Origin: Pseudomonas sp. GM78
GTDB lineage: Bacteria > Pseudomonadota > Gammaproteobacteria > Pseudomonadales > Pseudomonadaceae
Direction of reading: 5' to 3'
Assembly (NCBI RefSeq): GCF_000282475.1
Contig: NZ_AKJF01000056.1
Location: forward strand, 62,001 to 126,000
Length of the DNA: 64,000 bases
Of the stretch, positions 43,945-52,638 are shown piece after piece; position 1 is the stretch's first letter, and every line of letters starts with the position of its first letter. Below the pieces are notes generated by a model. That model saw only the letters and a list, made by a program, of their open reading frames with translations. It had not been told where the DNA came from and ran no database searches. The position numbers and the translations under genes were made by a program.

Positions 43945-45454
43945 GGAAGTTTCTCCCTTCGGCCACGCGACGGCGCAGCAGCAGCGATGGCCGGTAGCGT
44001 TCTTCGCCGTACGCGGCTTGCAGGTTGTCCAGCGTGTCGAGGATGTGCGGCAGACCCACGGCATCGGCCCAGGCCAGCGGGCCTTGGGGATAATTGACCC
44101 CGGCGCGCATCGCCAGGTCGATGTCGGCAGCCGAAGCCACGCCTTGCAGCAGGGCGTCGGCGGCCTCGTTGGCGAGCATTGACACGGTGCGCAGGACGGC
44201 CAGAGCCGGGCTGTCGCTGAGCAGGCTGACCTTGAGCCCGGCCCGTTGCAGCAGGGCGACGCCTTGCTGCAGTGCCTGCGGATCAATACCGGCCGCGTAG
44301 CTGATCGCGATGCGCTGGGCCTTGGCGTAATCGTGGGCCAGATCCAACAGAATCAGGTTACGCAGGCCGTCTTCCCGGGCGCGCTGGCAGGCCATGCGCC
44401 CGTCACTCAGGGCCAGCACTGCATCACCGACCCGCAGCAAGCCGCGGCCATCGCGTTGCAGGACTTCGATACCTTGTTCGCGCAGGCGCTCAAGCAGGCC
44501 TTGGGCGATCCCCAGGTCACCTTCGGCAACGCAAACATCGACGGTCGCCGCACTGCTGATTTCAGCCGCTGGCGGACGTTCGGCGCCTTGGGCGTAGCTA
44601 TAGAAACCCTGTCCGCTCTTGCGCCCCAGTCGTCCACCGTCCACCAGTTCTTGCTGGATCAACGATGGCTGGAAGCGGGTGTCCTGGTAATAGGCGTCGA
44701 ACACCGAGCAAGTCACGGCATAGTTGACGTCATGGCCGATCAGGTCGGTCAGCTCGAAGGCGCCCATGGCAAAACCACCGGCCTCGCGCATCAGCGCATC
44801 CAGGGTCGGGCAATCGGCGGCGCCTTCCTGCAACAGGCGCAGGCTTTCGGCGTAGAACGGCCGGGCCACACGGTTGACGATGAAACCCGGCGTGGAGCGG
44901 GTGTGCACCGGTTTCTTGCCCCAGGCCTTGGCGGTGTCGTACAGGCACTCGGCCAAAGCGGGATCGCTGGCCAGGCCCGAGACGATTTCCACCAGCGCCA
45001 TGACCGGCGCCGGGTTGAAGAAGTGCAGGCCGAGCAGGCGTTGCGGGTGTTGCAACTGCGCAGCGATGCTGGTGATCGACAGCGACGAAGTGTTGCTCGC
45101 CAGGATGCACTGCGTGCTGCAGATGCCTTCCAGCTGGCGGAACAGCGCGCGCTTGACCTCGAGGTTCTCGACGATGGCTTCAATGATCAGGTCGCAATCG
45201 GCCAGGGCTTCGATGGCCTCCACGGCCTGCAGGCGGGCGATGGTTGCGCTGCGCGACTCGGCGGACAGCTTGCCGTTCTCGACCCGTTTGCCCAGTTGCC
45301 GATCGATGCCTTCAATGGCCTGGGCGGCAGCGCCGGGGCGATTGTCCAGCAGCAGTACCGGATGCCCGGCCTGCGCCGCGACCTGGGCAATGCCGGCGCC
45401 CATGGCACCGGCGCCGATCACGGCGATGCGTGCGGAAGTGTTCAATGCGCTCAT
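43937..45454 (-). CDS. paaH: 3-hydroxyadipyl-CoA dehydrogenase
   Basis: NAD+-dependent oxidation of 3-hydroxyadipyl-CoA to 3-oxoadipyl-CoA. 505 residues, longer than fatty-acid HADH but normal for PaaH. The N-terminal Rossmann fold reads VIGAGAMGAGIAQVAAQAG (about 12-30). Catalytic Ser/His/Glu region is in LGLHFFNPAPVMALVEIV (about 140) and TPGFIVNRVARPFYAESLRL. Two C-terminal dehydrogenase-type helical domains follow. It starts 3 bases after the paaG stop and overlaps paaI. Confidence 0.94.
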   Translation of the reverse strand: MSALNTSARIAVIGAGAMGAGIAQVAAQAGHPVLLLDNRPGAAAQAIEGIDRQLGKRVENGKLSAESRSATIARLQAVEAIEALADCDLIIEAIVENLEVKRALFRQLEGICSTQCILASNTSSLSITSIAAQLQHPQRLLGLHFFNPAPVMALVEIVSGLASDPALAECLYDTAKAWGKKPVHTRSTPGFIVNRVARPFYAESLRLLQEGAADCPTLDALMREAGGFAMGAFELTDLIGHDVNYAVTCSVFDAYYQDTRFQPSLIQQELVDGGRLGRKSGQGFYSYAQGAERPPAAEISSAATVDVCVAEGDLGIAQGLLERLREQGIEVLQRDGRGLLRVGDAVLALSDGRMACQRAREDGLRNLILLDLAHDYAKAQRIAISYAAGIDPQALQQGVALLQRAGLKVSLLSDSPALAVLRTVSMLANEAADALLQGVASAADIDLAMRAGVNYPQGPLAWADAVGLPHILDTLDNLQAAYGEERYRPSLLLRRRVAEGRNFHD

Positions 45455-45457
45455 GAC

Positions 45458-46249
45458 TCAGCGTCCCTTGAAGCTTGGGGTGCGTTTTTCCATGAAGGCG
45501 CCAACGCCTTCGCGGTAATCCTCGCTGCGCCCGGCCAGGCGTTGCAGGTCACGCTCCAGTTCCAGCTGTTCATCAAAGCTGTTGCTCATGCTGGCGTTCA
45601 GGCTGCGTTTGATCAGCGCCAGGCCGTAGGTCGGCTGGGTGGCCAGGTGTTGTGCCAGCTTCAACGCTTCATCGCGCAGTTCGGCGTCTTCCACGCAGCG
45701 GTAGATCAACCCCCATTGCTCGGCCTGTTCGGCGCTCAGGCGATTGCCGAGCAGAGCCAGTGCCTTGGCGCGGGCCATGCCGACCAGGCGCGGCAGGGTC
45801 CAGGTACCGCCGGAGTCCGGAATCAGGCCGATCTTGCAGAAAGCCTGGATGAAGTTGGCCGAACGCGCGGCCAGTACCAGGTCGCAGGCCAGCGGAATGT
45901 TCGCGCCGGCACCGGCGGCCACGCCGTTGACCGCGCAAATCACCGGCATCGGCAGGTCACGCAGCTGGCGGATCAGCGGGTTGTAGAACTTCTCGATGGA
46001 CTCGCCCAGGTCTGGCACGGCACTGCCCGGCGCGACATTGCGGTCGCTCAGATCCTGGCCGGCGCAGAAGCCACGGCCTTCACCGGTCAGCAGCAGCACG
46101 CGCACATCGGGGTTCTGCCGTACCTGTTTCAGCGCTTCCTTCACTTCGCCATGCATCTGGGTGTTGAAGCTGTTGAGCTGATCCGGACGATTGAGGCTGA
46201 GCAGGGCGACGCCGGCCTCGATGGAAAACAGAATGTGTTCGAAGTTCAT
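45458..46249 (-). CDS. paaG: 1,2-epoxyphenylacetyl-CoA isomerase
   Basis: Crotonase-fold isomerase converting ring-1,2-epoxyphenylacetyl-CoA to oxepin-CoA, and also shifting the double bond of the C8 intermediate. 263 residues from ATG 46249 (E. coli 262). Oxyanion motifs: GRGFCAGQDLSDRNVAPG (about 59-76) and NGVAAGAGANIPLACDLV (about 105-122). The isomerase-specific acidic residue lies in CKIGLIPDSGGTWTLPRLVG, Asp rather than the hydratase Glu. Second gene of the operon, 34 bases after paaF. Confidence 0.94.
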   Translation of the reverse strand: MNFEHILFSIEAGVALLSLNRPDQLNSFNTQMHGEVKEALKQVRQNPDVRVLLLTGEGRGFCAGQDLSDRNVAPGSAVPDLGESIEKFYNPLIRQLRDLPMPVICAVNGVAAGAGANIPLACDLVLAARSANFIQAFCKIGLIPDSGGTWTLPRLVGMARAKALALLGNRLSAEQAEQWGLIYRCVEDAELRDEALKLAQHLATQPTYGLALIKRSLNASMSNSFDEQLELERDLQRLAGRSEDYREGVGAFMEKRTPSFKGR

Positions 46250-46283
46250 GGTCTTGGCGCTCTCTTGGAATTCGTTAGGCGGG

Positions 46284-47057
46284 TTACTGGCCGGTGAAAG
46301 TCGGCGTGCGTTTTTCCTGGAAGGCGGCAATGCCTTCATCGCGGTCGCGGGTGCCGGCCAGCACGGTGAAGGCGTGGCGCTCGAAGCGCAGGCCGCTGGC
46401 CAGGTCGGTGTCCATGGCCTTGAGCAGCGCTTCCTTGGCCAGGCGTACCGCCAGCGGTGCCTTGGTGGCGATCTGGCGGGCGACCTGCAGGGCGCGGTCG
46501 ACGGTGAATTCAGGCTGGGTGACTTCGCTGACCAGGCCGGCGCGCTGGGCCTGGCGGGCGTCAATCGGCTCGCCGGTGAGCACCATTTGCATGGCCATGG
46601 ATTTGCCGACGGCGCGCAGCAGGCGTTGGGTGCCACCGGCACCGGGCATGATCCCGAGGTTGATTTCCGGCTGGCCGAAACGCGCGTCTTCACCGGCGAT
46701 GATGATGTCGGCATGCATCGCCAGTTCGCAGCCACCGCCCAGGGCGAAGCCGTTGACGGCGGCGATCAGCGGTTTGTTGAAGCGGGTGATGGCCTGCCAT
46801 GAGGCCTGGCGCGGGTCGTCGAGGATGCCGATCAGGTCGCGCTCGGCCATTTCCTTGATGTCGGCACCGGCGGCGAAGGCCTTGCGGCTGCCGGTCATGA
46901 CCACGGCACGGGTCTCTGGGTCGGCTTGGGCGATGCTCAATTGGTCAGCCAGTTCGCCCAGCAGCTGGGTGTTCAGGGCGTTCAGCGCTTGTGGGCGCTG
47001 CAGGGTAATCAGGCGTACGCCAGGCTCGATGAATTCGACGTCAAGGGTTTGAGGCAT
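46284..47057 (-). CDS. paaF: 2,3-dehydroadipyl-CoA hydratase
   Basis: Crotonase-type hydratase adding water to 2,3-dehydroadipyl-CoA. 257 residues from ATG 47057 (E. coli 255). It carries oxyanion motif KAFAAGADIKEMAERDL (about 62-78), the first catalytic Glu in ALGGGCELAMHADI and the second in FGQPEINLGIMPGAGGTQRL, so both hydratase glutamates are present, unlike PaaG. First gene of paaFGHIJK; a GCGATAC-type site lies upstream at 47147-47160. Confidence 0.94.
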   Translation of the reverse strand: MPQTLDVEFIEPGVRLITLQRPQALNALNTQLLGELADQLSIAQADPETRAVVMTGSRKAFAAGADIKEMAERDLIGILDDPRQASWQAITRFNKPLIAAVNGFALGGGCELAMHADIIIAGEDARFGQPEINLGIMPGAGGTQRLLRAVGKSMAMQMVLTGEPIDARQAQRAGLVSEVTQPEFTVDRALQVARQIATKAPLAVRLAKEALLKAMDTDLASGLRFERHAFTVLAGTRDRDEGIAAFQEKRTPTFTGQ

Positions 47058-47146
47058 GGCGGATGCCCTCACGGTGAACGCTCGGCGGTGATGCCGGCTT
47101 GTTATTGGATCGGCAGCAGGGGCCGGTTTTGCCGGAGTATACCTAC

Positions 47147-47160
47147 AATGCGATACGCAA
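47147..47160. promoter_or_regulatory. GCGATAC-type site upstream of paaF, candidate PaaX operator
   Basis: AATGCGATACGCAA, about 90 bases before the paaF start codon, shares GCGATAC with both arms at paaA. It is a single half-site. Confidence 0.4.
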
Positions 47161-47349
47161 AATCAACAGCAAAGTTTGTTTAATGTGTCCTATCGAGGGT
47201 GGTGTTGCTTGTTATCCGTAATATGCAGTCGCTGCGAATTGCGGGTTTTATCCCGGTTTTATTGGGTTTTCTGGCTGTCTACACGGCAAAAAGCAGGTCG
47301 TCGGAAAAGCGCTTTTCAAGTGATACGGTTTTTTGTCTTTGTGAATGTA

Positions 47350-47391
47350 AAAGCGATGTGATACAAAATAAGTCAATATTTGCATCGCTTT
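47350..47391. promoter_or_regulatory. Inverted AAAGCGATG repeat upstream of paaY, candidate PaaX operator
   Basis: AAAGCGATG (47350-47358) and its exact reverse complement CATCGCTTT (47383-47391) flank 24 bases that include GTGATACAAAA. The right arm ends 14 bases before the paaY ATG, so a bound protein would block transcription of paaY and, through read-through, paaX. Confidence 0.55.
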
Positions 47392-47405
47392 CGAAGGAAG
47401 CTGCC

Positions 47406-48008
47406 ATGACCTGCTACAGCCTTGATGGCCTGACCCCGGTGGTTGACCCGAGCGCCTACGTGCATCCGTCCGCCGTGTTGATCGGTGACGTGATCATCGG
47501 CCCCCACTGCTATGTAGGGCCGCTGGCCAGCCTGCGCGGTGATTTCGGGCGGATCGTGCTGGAGGAGGGCGCCAACATTCAGGACACCTGCGTGATGCAC
47601 GGCTTTCCCGACAGCGACACCGTGGTCGAACGCAACGGCCATATCGGCCACGGCGCCGTGCTGCACGGGTGCCGGATCGGCGCCGACGCGCTGGTGGGGA
47701 TGAATGCCGTGGTGATGGATAACGCACGCATCGGCCCGCGGTCTTTCGTGTCGGCGGCAGCGTTCGTCAAGGCCGGGTTCGAATGCCCGGAGCAGTCGCT
47801 GGTGATGGGCGCGCCGGCCAGTGTCAAGCGCACCCTCAGCGATCAGGAAGTGGCGTGGAAACAGGCGGGTACTCGTGAGTATCAAGAGCTGGCCAAGCGT
47901 TGCCTCACGCAGATGCAGGTTTGCGAGCCGTTGAGCGAGCCTGAATCGGATCGGCCGCGGATCAGCGACAGCAGCCATCGACCGAAAGGCAACACGAACC
48001 CCTTGTAG
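47406..48008 (+). CDS. paaY: PaaY hexapeptide-repeat thioesterase
   Basis: Left-handed beta-helix protein of the gamma-carbonic-anhydrase type; PaaY of E. coli and P. putida hydrolyses dead-end ring-CoA products and restores CoA. 200 residues (E. coli 196) from ATG 47406, preceded by GAAGGAAG. The hexapeptide region spans about 10-150, with metal-site His in [20 protein letters not shown]. The stop codon TAG lies inside the left arm of a REP repeat. Divergent from paaF; paaX follows on the same strand. Confidence 0.93.
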   Translation: MTCYSLDGLTPVVDPSAYVHPSAVLIGDVIIGPHCYVGPLASLRGDFGRIVLEEGANIQDTCVMHGFPDSDTVVERNGHIGHGAVLHGCRIGADALVGMNAVVMDNARIGPRSFVSAAAFVKAGFECPEQSLVMGAPASVKRTLSDQEVAWKQAGTREYQELAKRCLTQMQVCEPLSEPESDRPRISDSSHRPKGNTNPL

Positions 48009-48091
48009 GAGCAAAGCTTGCTCGCGATGGTGTGTCAGCTGCATTGCTATCGACTGACACGACGCCATCGCAAGCAAGCTTTGCTCCTACA
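48004..48091. repeat. REP inverted repeat overlapping the paaY stop codon
   Basis: TGTAGGAGCAAAGCTTGC running to CGCGATGG faces CCATCGCAAGCAAGC running to TTTGCTCCTACA. The first TAG of the left arm is the paaY stop codon. A T-rich stretch follows before paaX. Confidence 0.85.
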
Positions 48092-48142
48092 GGGGGCTGT
48101 GCTTCGGTATATTCCTTTTCTTTTTTTTAGCCCGGTACGCCC

Positions 48143-49066
48143 ATGTCGTCCCTGACACCCTTGAACCATCTGATTACACGCTTTCAAGAGCAGACGCCGA
48201 TCCGCGCCAGTTCCTTGATCATCACCCTGTACGGTGATGCCATCGAACCCCATGGCGGGACCGTCTGGCTGGGCAGCCTGATCCAGTTGCTCGAACCGAT
48301 CGGCATCAACGAGCGGCTGATCCGCACCTCGATTTTCCGCCTGACCAAGGAAGGCTGGCTGACTGCCGAGAAGGTCGGTCGTCGCAGTTACTACAGCCTG
48401 ACCGGCACCGGTCGCCGGCGTTTCGACAAGGCGTTCAAGCGGGTCTACAGCACCAGCATGCCGGCCTGGGATGGTTCCTGGTGCCTGGTGATGTTGTCGC
48501 AACTGACCCAGGACAAGCGCAAACAAGTGCGCGAAGAGCTGGAATGGCAAGGTTTTGGTGCGATTTCGCCGGTGGTGCTGGCCTGTCCGCGCAGCGACCG
48601 CACCGATGTCAACGCGACGCTGCTCGACCTCGGTGCCCAGGAAGAAACCATCGTCTTCGAAACCACGGCCCAGGACGTACTGGCCTCCAAGGCCCTGCGC
48701 CTGCAGGTGCGCGAGAGCTGGAACATCGAGGAACTGGCGACCCACTACAGCGAGTTCATCCAACTGTTCCGCCCGCTCTGGCAAGCACTGCGCGAGCAGG
48801 AAAACCTGCAGCCGGCTGACTGCTTCCTGGCGCGGATCCTGCTTATTCACGAATACCGCAAACTGCTGCTGCGCGACCCGCAACTGCCGGACGAGTTGTT
48901 GCCCGGCGACTGGGAAGGGCGGGCAGCCCGACAGTTGTGCCGCAACATTTACCGCTTGATCTACGCCAAGGCCGAGGAATGGCTGAACAGTGCACTGGAA
49001 ACCGCCGACGGACCGTTGCCGGATGTGGGCGAGAGTTTTTATCGACGCTTTGGCGGGTTGAAATAA
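48143..49066 (+). CDS. paaX: Phenylacetic acid degradation repressor PaaX
   Basis: Transcriptional repressor of the paa genes, released by phenylacetyl-CoA. 307 residues (E. coli 316). The N-terminal winged helix (about 18-90) includes SLIITLYGDAIEPHGGTVWL and LIRTSIFRLTKEGWLTAEKV; the remainder is the PaaX-specific effector and dimer domain (WDGSWCLVML, FLARILLIHEYRKLLLRDP). It lies 134 bases after paaY, past a REP element, and is not overlapped by other genes. Probable binding sites are the GCGATAC repeats at paaA, paaF and paaY. Confidence 0.95.
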   Translation: MSSLTPLNHLITRFQEQTPIRASSLIITLYGDAIEPHGGTVWLGSLIQLLEPIGINERLIRTSIFRLTKEGWLTAEKVGRRSYYSLTGTGRRRFDKAFKRVYSTSMPAWDGSWCLVMLSQLTQDKRKQVREELEWQGFGAISPVVLACPRSDRTDVNATLLDLGAQEETIVFETTAQDVLASKALRLQVRESWNIEELATHYSEFIQLFRPLWQALREQENLQPADCFLARILLIHEYRKLLLRDPQLPDELLPGDWEGRAARQLCRNIYRLIYAKAEEWLNSALETADGPLPDVGESFYRRFGGLK

Positions 49067-49150
49067 CCCGTCGACGGTAGGGAGAGTCGCTGTTCAGGAG
49101 AACCTGTTGATTGACGTAGACAATAAAAATAAGCCTGCGTGAGGCCTGAC

Positions 49151-50065
49151 ATGATTTCTACAACCGCACAGCGCCAGGATGGGTTCGATCAGTGGATCCA
49201 CCAGATCAACCAGATCTGTGGCGCCTTCAACGCCCAACCCCTGGGCACCGGCTTTGCCGGGCAGATTCGTGAATACCGCAGCGATGCCCTCAAGCTCAGC
49301 TTCGTCGATGCCTGCCAGGCGCGGCTGTATCGCACGCCGCAGGAAGTCGCGGCGGGCGAGGGGGGCAAGTATTTTGCCGTGTTCCAGCTCGATGGCACCG
49401 CGGGCATGGCCCAGGGCGACGACAGGGTCCTGTTGTCCGCCGGGGACATCACGTTGATCGATGCTGCGCGGCCCAGCGACTTCACCTACAGCGAAAACTC
49501 CCGGCAGTTGTCGCTGATCCTGCCGTATCAACTGGTCGAGCAGACCCTGCGCTTCAACCAGGTCAAGTGCGGCCACCGGATTGCCGCGACATCGCCCATT
49601 GCCATGCTCTCGCACCGCTTGATCCTCGATGCCACGCGCCAGCAGAACCTCAGCCGTCAGGAAAGCGAAGCGACCCTGGAGGCGATTGTCAGCCTGCTGC
49701 GCCCGGCCATCAGCCAAAGCGACGATTGCACGGATCTGCACGAGCGCACCTTCCGCAAGACCCTGAGCGTCATCGATCAGCACATCCGCAGCGAAGAACT
49801 GTGCCCGGAATGGCTGGCGCGGGAAGTCGGCATGTCGACCCGTGGCCTGTACCGGATGTTCGCCAAGAAAGGCCTGGTGGTGGCGCGCTACATCAAGAAC
49901 CGCCGGCTGGACCTGTGCGCCGAGTCCTTGCGTCAATCGGGCAAGGAACAGAAGTTGTCGGTGCTGGGGTATTCGTGGGGTTTTTCCGATTCGAGCTACT
50001 TTTCCACGGCGTTCAAAACCCGTTTCGGCATTGCGCCGGGCGAGTATCGCAAGCGGCATGCCTGA
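49151..50065 (+). CDS. feaR: FeaR-type AraC regulator of aromatic amine catabolism
   Basis: A 304-residue AraC/XylS regulator (E. coli FeaR 301). The N-terminal sensing half (about 1-180) reads FDQWIHQINQICGAFNAQPL and ends with a helical linker. The C-terminal DNA-binding half (about 200-300) has LAREVGMSTRGLYRMFAKKG and YSWGFSDSSYFSTAFKTRFG. FeaR activates tynA and feaB in response to phenylethylamine, tyramine or dopamine in E. coli. Here it sits between paaX and the convergent tynA gene, joining amine oxidation to the phenylacetate pathway. The ATG at 49151 is preferred to a GTG 12 bases upstream. Confidence 0.88.
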   Translation: MISTTAQRQDGFDQWIHQINQICGAFNAQPLGTGFAGQIREYRSDALKLSFVDACQARLYRTPQEVAAGEGGKYFAVFQLDGTAGMAQGDDRVLLSAGDITLIDAARPSDFTYSENSRQLSLILPYQLVEQTLRFNQVKCGHRIAATSPIAMLSHRLILDATRQQNLSRQESEATLEAIVSLLRPAISQSDDCTDLHERTFRKTLSVIDQHIRSEELCPEWLAREVGMSTRGLYRMFAKKGLVVARYIKNRRLDLCAESLRQSGKEQKLSVLGYSWGFSDSSYFSTAFKTRFGIAPGEYRKRHA

Positions 50066-50090
50066 TCGCTTGTCTGAACACCAAATGACC

Positions 50091-50183
50091 CTGTGGGAGC
50101 TGGCTTGCCAGCGATGGCGGTGTGTCAGATGGCAAAGATGTTGACTGACACTCCGTCATCGCGGGCAAGCCCGCTCCCACAGG
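50091..50183. repeat. REP inverted pair between convergent feaR and tynA
   Basis: CTGTGGGAGCTGGCTTGCC running to CAGCGATGG faces CATCGCGGGCAAGCCCGC running to CCCACAGG. It probably acts as the common 3' boundary of feaR and tynA. Confidence 0.85.
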
Positions 50184-50201
50184 TTTTTGTGCATTGCCTG
50201 G

Positions 50202-52490
50202 TTATTTTGGAGAATTGAGGTTCAACGTCGGCGTTTCATCGAAGAAGTTCCACGGCTTCAACAGCACATGCACCCACTCGGTCGGCATGATCGGCCATTC
50301 CTCGGCCCGGGCGATGTGGGTGGTGCCGGTGGTCAGCCAGACCACGTCGTCGGTGTTCTCGATGGAATGGTTGTCCTGGGTGAATTGTCCCAGCCCCGAG
50401 TCTTTGTCCGAGCGGTTCGGGTACTTGCCTTCCGGGTACTTCTCTTCCGGGTTGTACTGCGTCACCCACAGCTGCTTGTCCATGAAGCTCAGGCGGTGGT
50501 ACAGCCATTCGTCCGTGCCGAAGTTGGCGCCCTTGGCCACCGGGTGCGTGCCACCGGCATAGGGAATCAACTGGTAGGACACCGGGTTGCCGACCTTGTT
50601 TTCCTTGCCGGGGTTGCTCAGCAGGCGCACGGTCGAGGGGTCGAATTTCTGCGCGGCCTGCTGCTCGGTGCTGACCACGCGGGTTTCGGTCTGCATGGTG
50701 CTGGTGCGCGGCCCGCCACGGTCGTTGGGCAGCACCACCGGGTTTACTTCCACCAGCGAGTTGCTTTCGCCGTCCACGTCCATGTCGAGGCGGAAGTTGT
50801 AGATGTGCTGGTGCGTGGTGCCGACGATGTTGTGGTCGAGCAGGGTGCCGTAGCGCGTGTCTTCCTTGGCGGTTTCTTCGTGCATGGTTTTCGATTTCAC
50901 GCCCTTGACCGCTTCAATGCCGGTGGCGCCGGCGTCGATGCCGATGGTGCCGTTCTGCTGGAAGACCCAGTCGAAGATGTAGTCATAGTTGCCGACGGTG
51001 CTGATCCAGCGCACTACCAGTTCACGCCGCTCGGTGCTGAGGTTGGGCTGGCCCATTTCCTGGTGTTTGTATTCCGGGCCGGCATAGCGCTCGAACACCG
51101 CCATGGCGCGCGGAATCGACGTTGGTGCGCCGGTGTAGTCGGCGATGGTGGCGTCCAGCAGCACGGCGTTTTCCGGGGCGTCTTTGCCACGGGCGATCGG
51201 CGAGGTCAGGGTACCCATGCCGTAGTCGCCGGAATCCAGGTAGGCCTTGAAGTACCAGCCCACATCCGGGTCGCCGTAAGGCACGATCATCCCGCCCAGG
51301 GAGCCTTCGTACATGATCTTGCGCTTCTTGCCCTTGTCGTCATAGGTGACGGTCGACAGGATCGGGCCGACCCGCGAATCGAGGCGAACGTGGAAGTCCC
51401 AGTTCTGCCAGTGAATGCTGTTGCCGGTGATGGTGTAGTTCTTGCCTTCGGGCTCGATGATTTCCAGCGGCTTGACCGCCACGCCCTTGCGCCCGCGGCC
51501 GTCGTAGGGCGTCGGCTTCATCGGTACCGGAACGAGCGCTTCGTCTTCGATCTTGATGAGTTTTTTCTGCTCCAGATCGACAATCGCCACCAGGCCCTCG
51601 ATCGGGTGCGCCCAATAGTTGCCGTCATCCACATTCAGGTAGCTGACGATCTTCAGCAGGCGCTTGTCCTGGGCCAGGCCGTCCTTGCCGTCGAAGTAAC
51701 CGACGGTCAGCGGCGTGGCGACGACCTTCTTCACATCGTTGATGCCGCGCTTGGCCAAGGCTTGCGCGTATTCGGGGCTGGTCTCGACAGCGGTTTGCAC
51801 CGTGGCGAAATCATCCAGCAGTACCATGCCGTGGGCGCCTTCGATCGGCTTCCAGGATTGCAGCGCCTTGCTGTCGAGATCCACCAGCGCTTCGATCACA
51901 TGCTTGCCGTCCAGCACCACGATATTGGCCTGGCGCGGCTGGGTCACGTTTTGCCCGGTGTAGACGAAGTTCCACACCTGATCCTTCGGTGGTTCCTTGA
52001 CCGATACTTCGGTGAAGCGGAAACCTGGCTTGTAGTGTTCCGATTTCTTGACGATGTCCACCGCCGTGGTGATTTCGTCCGCCGTCAGGGGGTTGAGCGG
52101 GTTAGGACGGGTCTCGACGACGAAGGTCGTGTCCAGGCCGGACTGGAAGACCTGGTTGATGAAGTCCTTGGACATGAACGCCGTCTTGCCCTTGAACACC
52201 ACCGGCACCGTCAGCTCCATGCGCTTGCCGTTGAGCATGGCCACTTTGCTGTCCGGCTTTACCTTGAGGTAGACCCCGTCCTTGGCAATGGTGAACAGGT
52301 TCGAGTAGTCGTCCCATTTGACGCTGGCACCAAACTCCTCGAGGCCCGCTTGCAAAGGAACCATTTCGGCATGACCGCCGTGGGCCTGGGCATTGCCCAT
52401 GCACAACGGCAGGCCGAGGGCGCTCAGGGAGATGGCCAGGGCGAGCCGGGCAAACGGTGATCTTTTGGGCGATGCTTTGGCGCTGGACAT
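50202..52490 (-). CDS. tynA: Primary-amine oxidase (copper/topaquinone, TynA)
   Basis: Periplasmic copper amine oxidase turning phenylethylamine or tyramine into the aldehyde, NH3 and H2O2. 762 residues from ATG 52490, preceded by AGGAA (E. coli precursor 757). Signal peptide about 1-38, ending before the His-rich AHGGHAEM. An N-terminal copper-amine-oxidase N1 domain and the two N2/N3 domains lead to the catalytic beta-sandwich: catalytic Asp in YLDSGDYGMG, the topaquinone precursor Tyr502 in VGNYDYIFDW, copper ligands in HQHIYNFRLD and a further His near the C-terminus. feaB for the aldehyde step is not present in the window. Confidence 0.95.
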   Translation of the reverse strand: MSSAKASPKRSPFARLALAISLSALGLPLCMGNAQAHGGHAEMVPLQAGLEEFGASVKWDDYSNLFTIAKDGVYLKVKPDSKVAMLNGKRMELTVPVVFKGKTAFMSKDFINQVFQSGLDTTFVVETRPNPLNPLTADEITTAVDIVKKSEHYKPGFRFTEVSVKEPPKDQVWNFVYTGQNVTQPRQANIVVLDGKHVIEALVDLDSKALQSWKPIEGAHGMVLLDDFATVQTAVETSPEYAQALAKRGINDVKKVVATPLTVGYFDGKDGLAQDKRLLKIVSYLNVDDGNYWAHPIEGLVAIVDLEQKKLIKIEDEALVPVPMKPTPYDGRGRKGVAVKPLEIIEPEGKNYTITGNSIHWQNWDFHVRLDSRVGPILSTVTYDDKGKKRKIMYEGSLGGMIVPYGDPDVGWYFKAYLDSGDYGMGTLTSPIARGKDAPENAVLLDATIADYTGAPTSIPRAMAVFERYAGPEYKHQEMGQPNLSTERRELVVRWISTVGNYDYIFDWVFQQNGTIGIDAGATGIEAVKGVKSKTMHEETAKEDTRYGTLLDHNIVGTTHQHIYNFRLDMDVDGESNSLVEVNPVVLPNDRGGPRTSTMQTETRVVSTEQQAAQKFDPSTVRLLSNPGKENKVGNPVSYQLIPYAGGTHPVAKGANFGTDEWLYHRLSFMDKQLWVTQYNPEEKYPEGKYPNRSDKDSGLGQFTQDNHSIENTDDVVWLTTGTTHIARAEEWPIMPTEWVHVLLKPWNFFDETPTLNLNSPK

Positions 52491-52638
52491 GTGTGCATTC
52501 CTGGGGGAAAAGCCGGTGACTGGCATGCTTGCACTTTGCTACAGCCAGTCGACGCCTGCATTTGGATTCCTGCCAGATTGCTTTGACTGCCTGCCTGAAT
52601 CAATTTTCCCCATTGGATCCGGATTGGCAAGCGGCCTT

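Noticed and set aside
44246-46297. 683-codon open frame antisense to paaH and paaG
   Set aside because: Composition artefact opposite two clear paa enzymes.
50187-52460. 757-codon open frame antisense to tynA
   Set aside because: The tynA frame contains the full copper amine oxidase active site; the other frame is low-complexity.
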